Origin: Bacteroidales bacterium
GTDB taxonomy: Bacteria > Bacteroidota > Bacteroidia > Bacteroidales > Bacteroidaceae
Length of the DNA stretch: 63,586 nt
Assembly: GCA_012517855.1 (NCBI GenBank)
Contig: JAAYUD010000083.1
Location: forward strand, 1 to 63,586
Direction of reading: 5' to 3'
Part shown: piece after piece, positions 1 to 8,609 of the stretch
Layout: each line of letters begins with the position of its first letter
Position numbering within the stretch: the stretch's first letter is position 1
Translations under genes and position numbers: made by a program
Notes under the pieces: generated by a model
Databases searched by the model: none
What the model was told of the DNA's origin: nothing
Seen by the model: the letters and a program-made list of their open reading frames with translations, nothing else

Positions 1-1
1 A

Positions 2-73
2 AATGCAGATGATTTCATGGCCTTGGGAATGCAGCAATGGACTCTTACCACCCAAAACTACATATGGACCTAA
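2..73 (+). CDS. Possible C-terminal tail of an unidentified protein
   Basis: An open frame enters from the left edge and ends at a TAA at 71-73, giving about 23 residues that end in QNYIWT. The fragment is too short to name a family. It is listed only because the frame is open to the edge and is followed by hairpins typical of a gene end. It could equally be chance. Confidence 0.25.
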   Translation, partial: NADDFMALGMQQWTLTTQNYIWT

Positions 74-248
74 ATTTGTTGACGTCCATACGTTTTCAAA
101 AAAACTTAAGGACGTCATCGAAAAAAGGAACATACGACGATTTTGTTCATGCTGCAGGCTCTCGAAAGTCTTTATTTAGGGTTCGCTGAAATTCAGTAGA
201 CCCTATTTATGTGATGTGCTATTAATAATACTTATGTTTAGCCCTCCC

Positions 249-306
249 CCGGCTTTTGCCGGTGAGCCATTTTTTGCCCTCACTGCAAATCTTGCAATGA
301 GGGCAA
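249..306. terminator. Two hairpins between the left-edge fragment and the PAS gene
   Basis: A GC hairpin (CCGGC/GCCGG, loop TTTT, 249-262) is followed by a 9-bp perfect stem (TTGCCCTCA/TGAGGGCAA, 274-306). They lie 90 bases past the stop of the minus-strand PAS gene and downstream of the plus-strand fragment, so a bidirectional terminator is likely. The rest of 74-394 shows only a short inverted repeat (TGACGTCC/GGACGTCA, about 79-117) and no gene. Confidence 0.55.
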
Positions 307-394
307 TTTCTTTAAAAAGATCTTTGGTATCTCTTTTTATTTTAGATGCTTATAGCGGTTGGCACATATTAATAAAGAAACTTGCGCCAAATAC

Positions 395-724
395 TTATTT
401 GCGGATGTGGTTGGGAACTTCTTCGGGCAAAACGATTGATATTTCTACCAGTCCGCTTACGATGTCGTTTTCCTTCCAAGCTGTTTGGTAGATTATCTTT
501 TTTACGCCGTTCTTCTCTATGGTGTAGGTATTGTTGCCACTTGTAGCGAGTAGCTCTTTGATTTTGGCAATAGAAGATGGGTTGTGACAGTCCATCAGAT
601 TCTTTCCAATGAGGTTGCCATATTTTTCGAAAGTCTTACGAGACTTTTCATTCATATAGATGATGATGCCGTCTTTGTCGCATACTGTTACGGCACAGTC
701 CATTTGTTCTGCCCACTGGTACAT
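395..724 (-). CDS. Small stand-alone PAS-domain protein
   Basis: The 109-residue product is essentially one PAS fold: VTVCDKDGIIIYMNEKS near residues 12-28, then GKNLMDCHNPSS and a C-terminal beta-sheet portion. No kinase, HTH or nucleotide-cyclase domain is attached, so it can only sense or bind a partner, not signal by itself. It begins two bases after the stop of waaA on the same strand and is the last gene of a gltX-waaA-PAS operon. The bound ligand cannot be told from sequence. Linkage to LPS synthesis is positional inference only. Confidence 0.75.
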   Translation of the reverse strand: MYQWAEQMDCAVTVCDKDGIIIYMNEKSRKTFEKYGNLIGKNLMDCHNPSSIAKIKELLATSGNNTYTIEKNGVKKIIYQTAWKENDIVSGLVEISIVLPEEVPNHIRK

Positions 725-726
725 TT

Positions 727-1980
727 CTATTCGTTTTTTAAAGTCTCTTTAAATTCTACCATACTCAATATTTTCTCGGTAGCTCCGGCATTGCTCGTCA
801 CGTAATTGCGTGCATTGTCTCCCCACTCTTGCATCTTTTCTTTATCGGTAAGCATTGTATCGAGTAGCGTATTGAGCTCTTCGTAGTTTTGAATGGTGAA
901 AGCTCCCTGGTGTTCTATAAGCTCTACCGCTTCCATAAATTTCTCATAGCGTGGGCCGAAGATTACCGGAATACCATAGACGGCTGCCTCCAGTGTGTTG
1001 TGTATGCCCGCATGAAATCCTCCGCCGATGTAGGCTATTTCGCCGTAGCGATAGATAGAGGACAAGAGACCGAAGCAGTCGATAATGAGACAATCGGCTT
1101 TCAGAACATTCTGTTCGTCGGCACGAGTATATTGCACGTAAGGGCGTCTCAGTTTGCTGCGGATGTAGACCAAGTGATTTTCGTCGATCACGTGAGGTGC
1201 AATGATCATCTTCATTTCGGGATGGTCGTTGAAATATTCAATGAACAATTCTTCGTCCGGTTCCCACGAACTGCCCGCAACGAAGACCAGCGAGTTACCT
1301 TTGAATTTATCTATCAATTGCAAATCCTTTGCTTCGTCTCTAATTTGGAGTACGCGGTCGAATCGTGTGTCGCCTACTACTGTTGCGTTATTAATTCCTA
1401 TCTTAGAGAGGTAACGGCGGGATGTTTCGTTTTGTACGAACAGATGATTAAAATCGCTTAACACCTTCCGATAAGGCACGCCGTACCATTTAAAGAATAC
1501 TTGCGAACGGCGGAATATGGACGAAACACTATACACGGGTATGCTGCGGCGATGCAATTCATCGATATAGTTTTTCCAGAATTCATATTTAATGAAAAAA
1601 GCCATGCACGGATTGGCAAGATCGATGAATTTCTTCACATTACGGGGCTTGTCGAAGGGTAAATAACATACAACGTCGGCTCCACGGTAGTTTTTACGGA
1701 CTTCATAGCCGGAAGGTGAAAAGAATGTGAGTAATATTTTATATTCGGGATATTGGGCACGAATTCTCTCAATGAGGGGGCGTCCTTGCTCGAATTCACC
1801 CAGCGACGCAGCATGAAACCAAATGTATTGAGAATCTTTTTCTATCTTTTGACGTAGAAGTTGATAAACAACCCAATGGCCTTTCATCATTTTGCGCGGC
1901 TTACGGCTGAAAGGAGCATCTAAATGCACCAAAATATCGTAAATGGCTATAGCCAAATCATATAACAGATTATAGATCAT
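727..1980 (-). CDS. waaA: 3-deoxy-D-manno-octulosonic acid (Kdo) transferase
   Basis: At 417 residues this has the normal length for KdtA/WaaA, the inner-membrane enzyme that transfers Kdo from CMP-Kdo to lipid A precursors. Family features are visible: the N-terminal ASLGEFEQGRPLIE motif near residue 58, the acceptor-domain LLTFFSPSGYE stretch, FFIKYEFW, and in the C-terminal GT-B half VAGSSWEPDEE and GGGFHAGIHNTLEAA, which bind the CMP-Kdo donor. The gene starts seven bases after the end of gltX, so the two are co-transcribed, and it is followed directly by the PAS gene. Nothing is missing or frameshifted. Confidence 0.95.
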   Translation of the reverse strand: MIYNLLYDLAIAIYDILVHLDAPFSRKPRKMMKGHWVVYQLLRQKIEKDSQYIWFHAASLGEFEQGRPLIERIRAQYPEYKILLTFFSPSGYEVRKNYRGADVVCYLPFDKPRNVKKFIDLANPCMAFFIKYEFWKNYIDELHRRSIPVYSVSSIFRRSQVFFKWYGVPYRKVLSDFNHLFVQNETSRRYLSKIGINNATVVGDTRFDRVLQIRDEAKDLQLIDKFKGNSLVFVAGSSWEPDEELFIEYFNDHPEMKMIIAPHVIDENHLVYIRSKLRRPYVQYTRADEQNVLKADCLIIDCFGLLSSIYRYGEIAYIGGGFHAGIHNTLEAAVYGIPVIFGPRYEKFMEAVELIEHQGAFTIQNYEELNTLLDTMLTDKEKMQEWGDNARNYVTSNAGATEKILSMVEFKETLKNE

Positions 1981-1987
1981 GTTTCTC

Positions 1988-3505
1988 TTATTTTAGTACA
2001 TCAATGGCGCGCTTCATGCGCATCAATGTTTCTTCTTTTCCTAGTATAGATGTGATATTAAACATGTGGGGACCTTTCCCTTCTCCAACCAAGGTAAGGC
2101 GGAATGCATTCATTACATCGCCGGTATTGTAACCTTTTGCTGCAATCCAGTCCATTACTGTCTTTTCCTGGTTCTCTATACTGAAGTCATCTAGCGAAGC
2201 AATTACTTCGGATAATTCCTTCATTTGTTCGGCCGAATATTCTTTCCAACGTTTGCGTACGGTCTTTTCGTCGTAAGATTCCGGGGCTACGAAAAAGAAA
2301 GCGCAGACATCCCATAAGTCTTTCACAAAGTTGACACGCTCTTTCATCATGCCCACAATGTCTTTTGCCTTGTTATAAGGCACATTAATTCCTTTTTCTT
2401 TCAGCAACGGCATGAAGAGATCGGTTATTTCTTCGTCGGATACTTTCTGAATATATTGATGATTGAACCAGATACACTTATGATAGTCGTATTTTGCTCC
2501 GGAGCGGTTGCAATGGCTTAGGTTGAACAAATGAACCAGCTCATCCATTGATAATATTTCTCTGTCGTCACCGGGATTCCATCCCAAGAGTGCCAGAAAG
2601 TTAAGCAATGCTTCGGGCAGATAGCCTTCTTCGCGATAACCTTTCGATATTTCTCCTGTTTTCGGATCGTGCCATTCTAGGGGGAATACGGGGAAACCCA
2701 AACGATCTCCGTCGCGCTTGCTCAATTTTCCGTTTCCTTCGGGTTTGAGCAATAGGGGCAAATGAGCAAATTCGGGCATGCTGCTTTCCCACCCAAAAGC
2801 TTTGTAGAGCAGTACGTGCAAGGGTGCGGATGGCAACCATTCTTCGCCTCGGATGACGTGCGATATTTCCATCAGATGATCATCTACGATATTCGCCAAA
2901 TGGTATGTGGGAAGTTCATCGGCCGACTTGTAAAGTACTTTATCGTCTAGGATGGATGAGTTTATTTTAACTTCGCCTCGAATTAAATCGTTGACACAAA
3001 TTTCTTGATTGGGTTCGATAAGAAAGCGCACTACATATTGTTTGCCTTCGGCTATCATTGTATCAACTTCTTCTTTCGAAAGTGTTAACGAATTGCGCAT
3101 GCTCATTCGGGTTGATGCGTCGTATTGAAAATTGGCTATTTCTTTGCGTTTAGTATCCAGTTCGTCTGGAGTATCGAAAGCTATATATGCTTTGCCTTTA
3201 TCTAGAAGTTGTTTTACGTATTTTTTATAAATGTCACGGCGTTCGCTTTGGCGATAAGGGCCATAATTGCCGCCGAAGCTCACTCCTTCATCGAAGTGAA
3301 TACCTAGCCATTTGAATGATTCTATGATGTATTCTTCTGCTCCGGGTACGAATCGGTGCGAATCGGTATCCTCTATACGGAACACCAAATCGCCTCCATG
3401 CTGTTTTGCAAAAAGATAATTATATAACGCTGTACGAACTCCTCCAATATGTAGCGCTCCCGTAGGACTTGGAGCAAAACGAACTCTTACTTTTCTTTCT
3501 GACAT
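1988..3505 (-). CDS. gltX: Glutamyl-tRNA synthetase
   Basis: A class I aminoacyl-tRNA synthetase that charges tRNA-Glu with glutamate. The signature HIGH-type motif ([10 protein letters not shown]) lies near the N-terminus and the KMSKS-type motif reads KLSKRDGD around residue 268. The start MSERKVRV at 3505 is preferred. A 30-residue in-frame extension to 3595 would run through the promoter and lacks family similarity. A promoter box reading TAATTTTG on the minus strand sits 24 bases upstream (3529-3536). First gene of the gltX-waaA-PAS operon, divergent from the 7TM-HD gene. Confidence 0.96.
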   Translation of the reverse strand: MSERKVRVRFAPSPTGALHIGGVRTALYNYLFAKQHGGDLVFRIEDTDSHRFVPGAEEYIIESFKWLGIHFDEGVSFGGNYGPYRQSERRDIYKKYVKQLLDKGKAYIAFDTPDELDTKRKEIANFQYDASTRMSMRNSLTLSKEEVDTMIAEGKQYVVRFLIEPNQEICVNDLIRGEVKINSSILDDKVLYKSADELPTYHLANIVDDHLMEISHVIRGEEWLPSAPLHVLLYKAFGWESSMPEFAHLPLLLKPEGNGKLSKRDGDRLGFPVFPLEWHDPKTGEISKGYREEGYLPEALLNFLALLGWNPGDDREILSMDELVHLFNLSHCNRSGAKYDYHKCIWFNHQYIQKVSDEEITDLFMPLLKEKGINVPYNKAKDIVGMMKERVNFVKDLWDVCAFFFVAPESYDEKTVRKRWKEYSAEQMKELSEVIASLDDFSIENQEKTVMDWIAAKGYNTGDVMNAFRLTLVGEGKGPHMFNITSILGKEETLMRMKRAIDVLK

Positions 3506-3528
3506 ATTAATTATTAGATAATTTGTCG

Positions 3529-3536
3529 CAAAATTA
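3529..3536 (-). promoter_or_regulatory. -7 promoter box of gltX
   Basis: On the minus strand this reads TAATTTTG, matching the Bacteroides -7 consensus TAnnTTTG, 24 bases upstream of the chosen gltX start. Confidence 0.55.
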
Positions 3537-3593
3537 CGTCTTTTTTTCCATACTATGAGTTTTTTTTGTACTTTTCCAAAAAAATTAGTGCCC

Positions 3594-5639
3594 ATGTTTA
3601 AAACAGTAAGAAAACATAAGAATTTTTTTAAGGATTTGCTTTATACTATCCTTATTACTATAGGATCAATTGCAGTTATTGTTTATTTTCTGCCAAGAGG
3701 CGGTGAATTCAATTACCAATTCGACCTGAATAAACCTTGGAAGTACGGGCAGCTTATAGCGACTTTTAACTTCCCGATATATAAGGGTGAAACGGTGGTG
3801 AAAAAAGAGCAAGATAGTTTACGCAATCATTTTCAACCCTATTTTACGTTTCAGAAAGGCGAAGTGGACAAAGTGATGAAAAACATACTTGAGTCTGCTC
3901 AGTTAATAGAAGCTCCTCTTAAGTATAAGATATATCTTAGACAGAAGCTCCTTTCTATATACGCTGCCGGTATTGTATCGAATGAAGATATGAACTGGCT
4001 GCAAATGAGGAGAACACAATCTGTTTATGTTACTGATGATAAGTTGGCAAATGAACGCCAGACTGCTAGTCTGCTCACTGTAAAAAAAGCGTATCAACTT
4101 TTGTTGGAAGGTACATCCCATATTGATCGCAATGTGCTACAGCAATATAACTTGAGCACTTATATTACTCCGAATATTACATTCGATAAATGGCGAACTA
4201 AACAAGCTTTCAAGGATATGTTCGATAATTATTCGTGGGCCACGGGGTTTGTACAAAGCGGCCAGAAAATAGTGGATAGAGGGGAGATTGTAGGATGGCA
4301 GACTTATAGTATTCTGCAGTCGCTTAAAAAAGAGTCTGCTAAACGCGATGACACTATATCGCAAAGGGAGTATATCCTTTTTGGTCAGATATTGTTCGTC
4401 ACGTTGTTGATGATTTGCTTTATGCTCTATTTAAGGTTGTTTCGTAGAAACTTTTATCGTCATAAAAACTCCATGGCATTGATGTTGTCGTGTATTATCT
4501 TTTATAGTATCTTGACAGCACTGATGGTTGAACATAATTTGTTCAATGTTTATATCATCCCTTATGCGATGATTCCAATTGTGCTTCGTACTTTCTTAGA
4601 TTCCCGCACGGCATTTCTTAGCTTACTTATTACGGTTCTCATTTGTTCCATTACGTTGCATTATCCTTATGAGTTTGTGTTGTTACAACTTACGGCCGGG
4701 CTTATCTCCATGTATTCGCTTAGCGAATTGACTGAACGATCGCAGTTGATCAGAGTGGCGTTTTTTGTTTCGTTGACTTATGCGGTTACGTATTTTGCTA
4801 TTGAACTGACCAATATAACCGATGTTTCAAAATTCAATTTTAGCATGTACAAGTACTTTCTTATCAATGGCATTTTTTTGATGTTTGCTTATCCTATACT
4901 TTATTTGCTGGAGAAAGCGTTTGGGTTTACTTCGAATGTCACACTTGTGGAGCTGTCGAATACCAATAATCACTTGTTGCGTCGGATGTCGGAGTTGGCT
5001 CCCGGTACTTTTCAACATTCTATACAAGTGGCCAATCTGGCGGCCGAAGCTGCCAACGCCATAAGGGCCAACAGCCAATTGGTGCGTACGGGGGCTTTGT
5101 ATCATGACATTGGCAAATTGGAGAATCCTGAATTTTTTACTGAAAACCAGACTGAGAATACGAATCCACATAAAGAGCTGTCTTACGAACAGAGTTCACA
5201 AATAGTCATAAGCCATGTGACCGGCGGTTTGAAACTTGCCGATAAGTATAGATTGCCGACTGCTATAAAAGACTTTATCCGAACTCATCACGGATGCGGT
5301 AAAACCAAATATTTTTATATTTCGTGGAAAAATGAACATCCCGATCAGGAACCCGATGAGAAGATGTTTACTTATCCGGGACCGAATCCATTTACTAAAG
5401 AAACAGCTATTCTGATGATGGCCGATTCTGTAGAAGCGGCTTCTCATAGTTTGCCCAAACACACCGATGAAAGTATCAATGAGTTGGTCGATCGTATTAT
5501 CGATACGCAAGTTGCCGATAAGGCTTTTGAAAAGTGTCCTATCACCTTTCGTGATATCAATCTGATCAAGAGCGTGTTTAAAGAAAAGTTACGCAGCATT
5601 TACCATATCCGAGTGAGCTATCCGGAATTGAAAAAATAA
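3594..5639 (+). CDS. 7TM-HD membrane phosphohydrolase (PgpH-like)
   Basis: The roughly 680-residue protein has the 7TMR-HD layout: an N-terminal membrane anchor ([18 protein letters not shown]), a large extracytoplasmic domain, a run of membrane helices in the middle (from [12 protein letters not shown] to AYPILYLL), and a C-terminal cytoplasmic HD domain. The metal ligands are visible as H in PGTFQHS, the HD pair in [13 protein letters not shown], and later ISHV and RTHHG. PgpH relatives hydrolyse cyclic di-AMP; that activity is inferred here. I chose MFKTVRK at 3594 over the upstream ATG at 3555, because the extra 13 residues overlap the divergent gltX promoter region. Confidence 0.88.
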   Translation: MFKTVRKHKNFFKDLLYTILITIGSIAVIVYFLPRGGEFNYQFDLNKPWKYGQLIATFNFPIYKGETVVKKEQDSLRNHFQPYFTFQKGEVDKVMKNILESAQLIEAPLKYKIYLRQKLLSIYAAGIVSNEDMNWLQMRRTQSVYVTDDKLANERQTASLLTVKKAYQLLLEGTSHIDRNVLQQYNLSTYITPNITFDKWRTKQAFKDMFDNYSWATGFVQSGQKIVDRGEIVGWQTYSILQSLKKESAKRDDTISQREYILFGQILFVTLLMICFMLYLRLFRRNFYRHKNSMALMLSCIIFYSILTALMVEHNLFNVYIIPYAMIPIVLRTFLDSRTAFLSLLITVLICSITLHYPYEFVLLQLTAGLISMYSLSELTERSQLIRVAFFVSLTYAVTYFAIELTNITDVSKFNFSMYKYFLINGIFLMFAYPILYLLEKAFGFTSNVTLVELSNTNNHLLRRMSELAPGTFQHSIQVANLAAEAANAIRANSQLVRTGALYHDIGKLENPEFFTENQTENTNPHKELSYEQSSQIVISHVTGGLKLADKYRLPTAIKDFIRTHHGCGKTKYFYISWKNEHPDQEPDEKMFTYPGPNPFTKETAILMMADSVEAASHSLPKHTDESINELVDRIIDTQVADKAFEKCPITFRDINLIKSVFKEKLRSIYHIRVSYPELKK

Positions 5640-5648
5640 CAATTGCTG

Positions 5649-8105
5649 TTATAAGTCTTTTTTAGGGTAAAGGGTTTCCCACCACGAAGCGTCATCTTTC
5701 AGCCATTTGGCAAACCATGCAAAGATCGTGTCCTGCCATAAGAAACGCTTGCTGTAATCGAGTATCTGATGATTCTCGCCGCTGACTTCTACAAAAGCGG
5801 TTTCACGCCCTACTAATTTTAAGGCTGTAAACATTTGGATACTTTCTCCAATCGGAACATTGGTATCATTCGTTCCTTGGGTGAAAAGGATGGGAGTGTG
5901 AATCTTGTCTGCATTGAATAAAGGACTTTGGCGGGTGTACATTTCTGGAGCATTCCAAGGGTATTTCCCTGCACTGGCTACTTCACTATACGAATATCCC
6001 CAGTAGCCTTCGCCCCAATAACTGGCAATATTGCTGATGCCGGCATGACTGACAGCGGCTGCAAAGATATCTGTTACGGTTTGCAAGTAGTCTGTCATGA
6101 ATCCTCCATAAGAAGCGCCTATACAACCTATCTTCTTGGCGTTGACAAATGAATGTTCGGCGCAGAAATTCTTTGTTCCCTCTATGATATCTAGAGCAGG
6201 TCCATCTCCCCATGTGTTTACGTGGCGAGCCGAGAACTTCTGCCCGAATCCCGTAGCTCCGCTGGGTTGAACCACATAAACGATATAGCCTTGTGCCGCA
6301 TAAGCATGGGCGGGATAGCGGGACTCGAGGGTGCGTTGAGTAGGAGAGCAACCTCCATAATAATTTACGATAAGCGGATATTTCTTTGACGAGTCGAAAG
6401 AAGGTGGCAGATAATACCTGCCGTAAATCGTGTCGCCACGTGAAGACACGAAATTCCAATCGTGGCATTCGCCCAATATCACGTCTTTCAAGATGGTTTT
6501 CGAACAGTCTTCGATCACAACCGACTTCTTAGCTTTGAGACTATAAGAATAAAGCCGAAAAGAATTGGATGCACTTTGTCCTATGTAAGTCATTATGGGA
6601 GCATGCGATGCAACACTATAATTGGTTACGACATCTTCTGCCACTCCCAATGAATGTATCTTGCCATTAAGGGGATTGAGTGTGAATAGATGTTCGCAGT
6701 CTTTGTCATCTGCCGTAAAGTATATCTGCCCGTCATATTCGGACCACATCGGATTGGATACCGATGGGTTAAAGTCTTTGGTCATAGGGGTGGCCTTCTT
6801 TGTAGATAAATCATATAAAAAAAGCTGGCCATCTTCCATGCTTGCTATTTGGTTGTTAGCTATATTCAGTCCTACTCCATTGAATGCTTCTGGCGAAGCC
6901 GATATTAGTAACTTTTTGGCATCGGGAGAGAATAAACAACTATTTATGAAGCTCTCATTTTTCATGATAGTATCTACTTTGAGCGTAGACATATTCATTC
7001 GATAGGTCGAAGTGACAGTTGTAGGGCGTTTGGTGAGTCGGGAATGATTCACCGAGAAAAGTAAATACTTACCGTCTTGCGATATGTCGTTGAGATAGCA
7101 CGAGTAGCTGCCGTACGTGAGGCGTTGCAATACTCCTGTTTTCAAATCGTATTTCGATAGGAATAGCCGGTCTCTCCATCCCGCCTGTCTATCTTCGGGC
7201 TCGAGCACCTGAAAGATTTCGGGACGTTCTTTTGTTCCTTCTTCGCTTCCGGTTATAATTAAATAAGATTCGTCGGGGCTTACTGTGATACTGCCCTGTG
7301 GAAGGTGAGAGGCAAATAAAAGACTGTGTCCTGTTGCAGCATCAACTTTGTATAAGCAACGGTTGTCCGATTCTGTCGATTCAAATAGATAAGCATCCGA
7401 TTTGGGCATCCATACCAAGTTTGCGTCCATACTTTTTTCTGTGATGATATGGCCGTTGGATAAGTCTTTTGCTTGTGCATAATATCTCGTTTTCCCTCCT
7501 TTTTGTGTGTCTTTGTAATAGACAATCATATATTTGCCACTGGGCGAGATGGCAGAGGCTGTAGTCCTTAGCCCGTCCAGACAGTCGGCCGTCGTATAAA
7601 AGTGGTGCAGATCCGTCGTTACCGATACCGGATTCTTGCTCTCAACCGCAACCGCAATAGAATCGTGAGCCGCTGCCTCTTGGAAATACTTGAGCACGAT
7701 TTCATGACGGTATGGTGTCAGTTTTAGTAGAGTACTTGCAGTTTCTTTGCCATCAATAAATAGTTTATATGTTTTAGATCCTTTTATGATCAGTTTACCG
7801 TTTATATACTTTTCAGAGTTGATGTAGAACGAAAGTAAGCTCATCGATCGCGATTTTGCCAGCGATGGTATCACCTCGCCTTTCCATACATTGCCGTTGG
7901 TAGCCAATGAGGTAGGAAAGTCATCGTTAGATAAGCTGGATAGGTTTAAAGAATCGCCTTTGGCATTTACCGAGTTTGTGGCAAATGGCATTGATACAGC
8001 CGTTGGTCCGAATAGTCGGAATTCATTTACACGGGTACGTGTTACCTGAGCTTGAACAGTAATTGCTGATACAAGAAAAATGAAGATTAGTGATTTTTTA
8101 ATCAT
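5649..8105 (-). CDS. S9-family prolyl oligopeptidase / DPP-IV-like peptidase
   Basis: The 818-residue secreted serine peptidase has an N-terminal signal sequence (FIFLVSAITVQAQ), a beta-propeller region (residues about 150-530), and a C-terminal alpha/beta-hydrolase domain. The nucleophile elbow is GASYGGF, the acid lies in the TNDTNVP region and the catalytic His in SGENHQILDYSKR. It probably acts in the periplasm on proline-containing peptides, with specificity unproven. The gene begins 13 bases after the small membrane-protein gene at 8119-8388, so both probably share a transcript. It ends 9 bases from the convergent 7TM-HD gene. Confidence 0.9.
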   Translation of the reverse strand: MIKKSLIFIFLVSAITVQAQVTRTRVNEFRLFGPTAVSMPFATNSVNAKGDSLNLSSLSNDDFPTSLATNGNVWKGEVIPSLAKSRSMSLLSFYINSEKYINGKLIIKGSKTYKLFIDGKETASTLLKLTPYRHEIVLKYFQEAAAHDSIAVAVESKNPVSVTTDLHHFYTTADCLDGLRTTASAISPSGKYMIVYYKDTQKGGKTRYYAQAKDLSNGHIITEKSMDANLVWMPKSDAYLFESTESDNRCLYKVDAATGHSLLFASHLPQGSITVSPDESYLIITGSEEGTKERPEIFQVLEPEDRQAGWRDRLFLSKYDLKTGVLQRLTYGSYSCYLNDISQDGKYLLFSVNHSRLTKRPTTVTSTYRMNMSTLKVDTIMKNESFINSCLFSPDAKKLLISASPEAFNGVGLNIANNQIASMEDGQLFLYDLSTKKATPMTKDFNPSVSNPMWSEYDGQIYFTADDKDCEHLFTLNPLNGKIHSLGVAEDVVTNYSVASHAPIMTYIGQSASNSFRLYSYSLKAKKSVVIEDCSKTILKDVILGECHDWNFVSSRGDTIYGRYYLPPSFDSSKKYPLIVNYYGGCSPTQRTLESRYPAHAYAAQGYIVYVVQPSGATGFGQKFSARHVNTWGDGPALDIIEGTKNFCAEHSFVNAKKIGCIGASYGGFMTDYLQTVTDIFAAAVSHAGISNIASYWGEGYWGYSYSEVASAGKYPWNAPEMYTRQSPLFNADKIHTPILFTQGTNDTNVPIGESIQMFTALKLVGRETAFVEVSGENHQILDYSKRFLWQDTIFAWFAKWLKDDASWWETLYPKKDL

Positions 8106-8118
8106 AGTACATTGAACA

Positions 8119-8388
8119 TTAACGAAAGGTTATAAAGAAATAGATTCCGATGAAGAATAGGCTGAAGAGGGTGAGCCACCAACTTTTGCGAAAGAGTCGT
8201 TTCCGGTCCATATCTTCACCATGGTTGCGTAGCTTAAAGGTCGAAAACAGCCCTATCGCAAAGACACATATTTCTAACCCAAGCATAATGGAAATCAATA
8301 GTTGATATTGCCAAAGATAAATATAAGCGACTAGTAATAAAAAGGATAAGATATTGACAACATGAAGTATTTCTAATTTTCTGTTCAT
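8119..8388 (-). CDS. Small three-helix membrane protein
   Basis: The 89-residue hydrophobic protein has three predicted membrane segments: ILSFLLLVAYIYLW, LISIMLGLEICVFAIGLF and WWLTLFSLFFIGIYFFI, separated by a charged cytoplasmic-type loop with RNHGEDMDRKRL. No catalytic motif was recognised. It lies directly upstream of the S9 peptidase on the same strand and has its own promoter box at 8416-8423. A functional partnership with the peptidase is only positional. Confidence 0.7.
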   Translation of the reverse strand: MNRKLEILHVVNILSFLLLVAYIYLWQYQLLISIMLGLEICVFAIGLFSTFKLRNHGEDMDRKRLFRKSWWLTLFSLFFIGIYFFITFR

Positions 8389-8415
8389 AAGGTTTGATTA
8401 TTTTGTAGAATGAAA

Positions 8416-8423
8416 CAAAAGTA
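8416..8423 (-). promoter_or_regulatory. -7 promoter box for the 8119-8388 / S9 peptidase transcript
   Basis: The minus strand reads TACTTTTG, a match to TAnnTTTG, 27 bases upstream of the small membrane-protein start. Confidence 0.5.
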
Positions 8424-8609
8424 CATTATTATTTTTAAATGGCATTCAAATTCATCTGAATTTCTTTACTCCATGAGTCTTGTTGAGGCATTGTATTCAA
8501 ACAATCTACTTCTTTTTGAACAAATCAGCAAATCAAATGTTCAAATACGAAAGCATGTATTCAACATTTGCCGTAAACTTGCATTCAAATTCTAACACCA
8601 ATAAAAAAC

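Noticed and set aside
216-491. Plus-strand frame of 91 residues antisense to the PAS gene
   Set aside because: It covers a terminator hairpin and opposes a well-supported gene; no family signal.
3506-3595. 30-residue extension of gltX
   Set aside because: It overlaps the TAATTTTG promoter box, and the family begins at the MSERKVRV segment.
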